A program made the translations under genes and the position numbers. A stretch of 16,837 nucleotides of DNA from DSUN01 sp035527715 (lineage in GTDB: Bacteria; Planctomycetota; PUPC01; DSUN01), in assembly GCA_035527715.1 (NCBI GenBank), contig DATKZY010000073.1, positions 1 through 16,837 on the forward strand. The letters run 5' to 3'. The stretch's first letter is position 1. The number at the start of each line of letters is the position of its first letter. Shown here piece by piece: positions 14,936 to 16,837 of the stretch. The notes under the pieces were generated by a model that did not search any database, had not been told where the DNA came from, and saw nothing but the letters and a program-made list of their open reading frames with translations.

Positions 14936-15928
14936 TCACTCCCGAACTATCCGGTCAATCGCCCCCAGCTCGGCCTCGGAGAAGGCGAGGTTCTGGAGCG
15001 CGGCTACGTTGTCCTCGATCTGGGCGACGCGGCTGGCGCCGATGAGGGCACTCGTGACGGCGGGCTGGCGGAGGACCCACGCGAGGGCCATCTGGGCGAG
15101 GGTCTGGCCGCGGCCGCGGGCGAGGTCGTTGAGCTTGCGGACCTTGTCCAGCTTCGCCTCGGTGATCGCGGCGGGCTTGAGGAAGCCGTGGGGCTTGGCC
15201 GCACGCGAATCGCCAGGGATGCCGCCGAGGTAGCGGTCCGTGAGAAGCCCCTGGGCCAGCGGGCAGAAGACGATGCCGCCGATCCCCTCGTCCTTCAGCA
15301 CGTCGAGCAGGCCGCCCTCGACCCAGCGGTCGAACAGGTTGTAGGAGGGCTGGTGGATGAGGAGGGGGGTGCCGAGTCCGCGCAGAAGGGCGACCGCCTC
15401 GCGCGTCCCCTCGGGGCGATATTGCGAGATGCCGGCGTAGAGGGCCTTGCCCCGCCGCACGACGTGGTCTAGGGCGGCCATCGTCTCCTCGAGCGGCGTC
15501 TCGGGGTCTGGGCGGTGGTGGTAGAAGATATCCACGTAGTCGAGGCCCAGGCGCTGGAGGCTCTGGTCGAGGCTGGCGACGAGGTATTTGCGGGAGCCGA
15601 AGTCGCCGTAGGGGCCGGGCCACATTTTCCAGCCGGCCTTGGTGGAGATGACCAGTTGGTCGCGGCAGCGGCCGAGGTCGTGGCGAAGGATGCGTCCGAA
15701 GGTCTCCTCGGCGGAGCCGGGCGGCGGGCCGTAGTTGTTCGCCAGGTCGAAGTGCGTGATGCCGAGGTCGAAGGCGCGGAGCACCATCGCGCGGCAGTTC
15801 TCGAAGGCGTCCACGCCCCCGAAGTTGTGCCACAGTCCGAGCGAGATGGCGGGCAGTTTTACGCCGCTTCGCCCGCAGCGGTTGTAGCGCATGGCGTCGT
15901 AGCGAGTCGAGGAGGGCGACCCTGCCAT
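14936..15928 (-). CDS. YghZ-like aldo/keto reductase
   Basis: A 330-residue NADPH-dependent aldo/keto reductase of the YghZ/MgrA group (L-glyceraldehyde 3-phosphate reductase in E. coli, 346 residues), which can also reduce methylglyoxal-type aldehydes. The catalytic tetrad is present: Asp61 and Tyr66 (FDLANNYG), Lys97 (STKAG) and His138 (FYHHRPDP). The cofactor region near the C-terminus reads ALIGASRVAQIEDN. ATG 15928 is chosen because AAGGAG lies 6 nt upstream, the promoter is just before it, and the N-terminal extension to 16132 is low-complexity and antisense-like. The substrate is inferred from family only. Its end is duplicated as a remnant at 14119. Confidence 0.9.
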   Translation of the reverse strand: MAGSPSSTRYDAMRYNRCGRSGVKLPAISLGLWHNFGGVDAFENCRAMVLRAFDLGITHFDLANNYGPPPGSAEETFGRILRHDLGRCRDQLVISTKAGWKMWPGPYGDFGSRKYLVASLDQSLQRLGLDYVDIFYHHRPDPETPLEETMAALDHVVRRGKALYAGISQYRPEGTREAVALLRGLGTPLLIHQPSYNLFDRWVEGGLLDVLKDEGIGGIVFCPLAQGLLTDRYLGGIPGDSRAAKPHGFLKPAAITEAKLDKVRKLNDLARGRGQTLAQMALAWVLRQPAVTSALIGASRVAQIEDNVAALQNLAFSEAELGAIDRIVRE

Positions 15929-15956
15929 GTTTCTCTCCTTTATCCCTCGGCGACTG

Positions 15957-15985
15957 ACTATAGCACAGCGCTGGGCGCCCTTCAA
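15957..15985 (-). promoter_or_regulatory. Sigma70-like promoter of the aldo/keto reductase gene
   Basis: On the minus strand, TTGAAG (15980-15985), 17 nt, then TATAGT (15957-15962). The start of transcription would be about 22 nt before the ATG at 15928. Confidence 0.6.
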
Positions 15986-16120
15986 GAGGGGCAGGCTCGC
16001 GGGCCGCGGGGCGCCAACCCAAAGCGGCGCTGCCGCGCCGCAGTCCGAAAGGCTGCCGCATCGCCCAGGACACCTTGCCGTCGGCAACGGAGGGATCCGT
16101 CGCTGGGACGGGGCCGGAGC

Positions 16121-16284
16121 GGGGGTGATCATCTTGACAGGGCGCGGGAGGCACGAGGCGCGACCTTCATCGCTGCCACATCTGCTGATTCCTCAGACAG
16201 TTATGGCTTGGAGACCCCTGCCTGCCTAGCGGCCTCAAGATGATCACCCCCCGTGTTGCGCGCGTGATCATCTTGATCATCTTG
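16121..16284. repeat. 17-bp inverted repeat plus TGATCATCTT tandem
   Basis: Perfect 17-nt arms (16121-16137 and 16235-16251, containing GGTGATCATCTTGA or its complement) flank 97 nt of non-repeated sequence. Just beyond, TGATCATCTTG occurs twice at 16265 and 16274, a 9-nt step, reusing the arm motif. This occupies the 371-nt gap 15929-16299 together with the AKR promoter; I see no gene in it. A MITE-like element or a binding-site cluster near the ATPase 3' end are both possible. Confidence 0.7.
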
Positions 16285-16299
16285 CGCAGCTTGGTGGCG

Positions 16300-16837
16300 C
16301 TATGTCGTCCCGCTGTGCACCTCCACGGAGACCCCCGGGGCGCCCCCAGGCGTGTCGGGCAGCCGCCACATCCACCCGGTACCTTCGCGGCAGGAGAGGA
16401 TCCCAAGCTCCGTCTTCGCGCGTCGGAGGGTGACAAGGGTGAACCCGGCTTTGCAGCCCCGCTCCTCGACCTCCGTGGCGAGGGCCGGGCCGGCGGCGAG
16501 GAGCGTGAGGAGCCATTCGGCCGCCCGGTCGCGCGGGGTGGGCCGCGGCATGATGTCCATCGCCTCCTGGGCGGTCATCGCCACAGGCTCGGGCTCCCAG
16601 ACGACGGTCGGCAGGGCGGGGTTGTCGGGGTGCGGGACGATGCGGTAGGCCATGCCCGTGACGCCGCCCGCGAGGTTGCACTTGACGGGCAGGAGAAGCA
16701 TCCGCCCCGTGGCCTGCGGCGAGCCCTTCGAGGCGGGGTCGGGCACCGCGGCCCAGACGGCCCGGGCCGCCGACACGAAGGCCAGGCTGCCCATCGCTCG
16801 GTAGATGACCGACGCCCCCGCCCGCTTGGTCAGGTGG
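16300..16837 (-). CDS. C-terminal part of a RepA-like AAA ATPase
   Basis: The gene runs off the right edge; 178 codons of its 3' part are in view. It begins with HLTKRAGASVIYRAMGSLAFVSAARAVW, split here as a helix ending near the window edge and the following strand, the typical late segment of RepA-like (AAA_25) hexameric helicase ATPases of plasmids, phages and integrated elements. LLLPVKCNLAG follows as in that family. The end is a winged-helix-like segment (LLAAGPALATEVEERG, then LVTLRRAKTELGI and WMWRLPD). The Walker motifs would be outside the window. The ATG at 16794 is internal. It suggests that an integrated element adjoins this region. Confidence 0.75.
   Translation of the reverse strand, partial: HLTKRAGASVIYRAMGSLAFVSAARAVWAAVPDPASKGSPQATGRMLLLPVKCNLAGGVTGMAYRIVPHPDNPALPTVVWEPEPVAMTAQEAMDIMPRPTPRDRAAEWLLTLLAAGPALATEVEERGCKAGFTLVTLRRAKTELGILSCREGTGWMWRLPDTPGGAPGVSVEVHSGTT

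Noticed and set aside
14936..16132. Longer 398-residue form of the aldo/keto reductase
   Set aside because: The extra N-terminus is Pro/Arg-rich and lacks the fold; the ATG at 15928 has an ideal RBS and a promoter just upstream.

Overview
The window is GC-rich, with long spurious open frames on the strand opposite nearly every gene. Its mix of content best suits an uncultured Planctomycetota-like or other PVC-group bacterium: a very large secreted glycosidase-like protein, an SLC12-type transporter, a sugar-isomerase TIM barrel, PIN-domain toxin pairs, and many short palindromic and 9-nt-periodic repeats, some sitting inside genes. That placement is inferred from gene content and style; there is no rRNA or marker gene here.

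Left part (1-5.7 kb, + strand): a small zinc-ribbon protein of unknown role runs almost directly into a 1393-residue secreted glycosidase-like protein. A short antitoxin-like gene and a PIN-domain (VapC-like) toxin follow. Centre (5.7-8.4 kb, - strand): an isolated hypA nickel-insertion gene and an SLC12-family cation-chloride cotransporter homologue with a TTG start, each with a clear Shine-Dalgarno sequence. A roughly 185-bp nested inverted repeat fills the gap upstream of the transporter.

Right-centre (8.7-12.5 kb, + strand): a sugar phosphate isomerase/epimerase-like TIM-barrel gene has a strong sigma70-like promoter. Next comes a vapBC cassette with its own promoter and a candidate operator over the -10 box, followed 6 nt later by a Ski2-like DExH RNA helicase that is probably co-transcribed with it. 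The helicase carries an inserted in-frame palindrome and ends in a Thr/Glu-rich tail made by CACAGAG repeats. A lipoprotein and a small unknown gene follow (12.5-14.0 kb), apparently less GC-rich than their surroundings.

Right end (14.0-16.8 kb, - strand): a direct-repeat cluster, an AKR 3'-end remnant, an orphan YgiT/MqsA-type zinc-finger antitoxin with a palindromic candidate operator, a 243-bp nested inverted repeat, an intact YghZ-like aldo/keto reductase, a 17-bp-arm inverted repeat, and the C-terminal part of a RepA-like AAA ATPase cut by the window edge. The 14.0-16.3 kb stretch looks rearranged.

The most unusual theme is the variety of short repeats: in-frame palindromes in two genes, two large nested inverted repeats, and arrays with a 9-nt unit (CGCGAAA, CACAGAG, GTCCCTT, GATCATCTT), several at or just after 3' ends of genes. 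No gene in the window obviously mobilises them.
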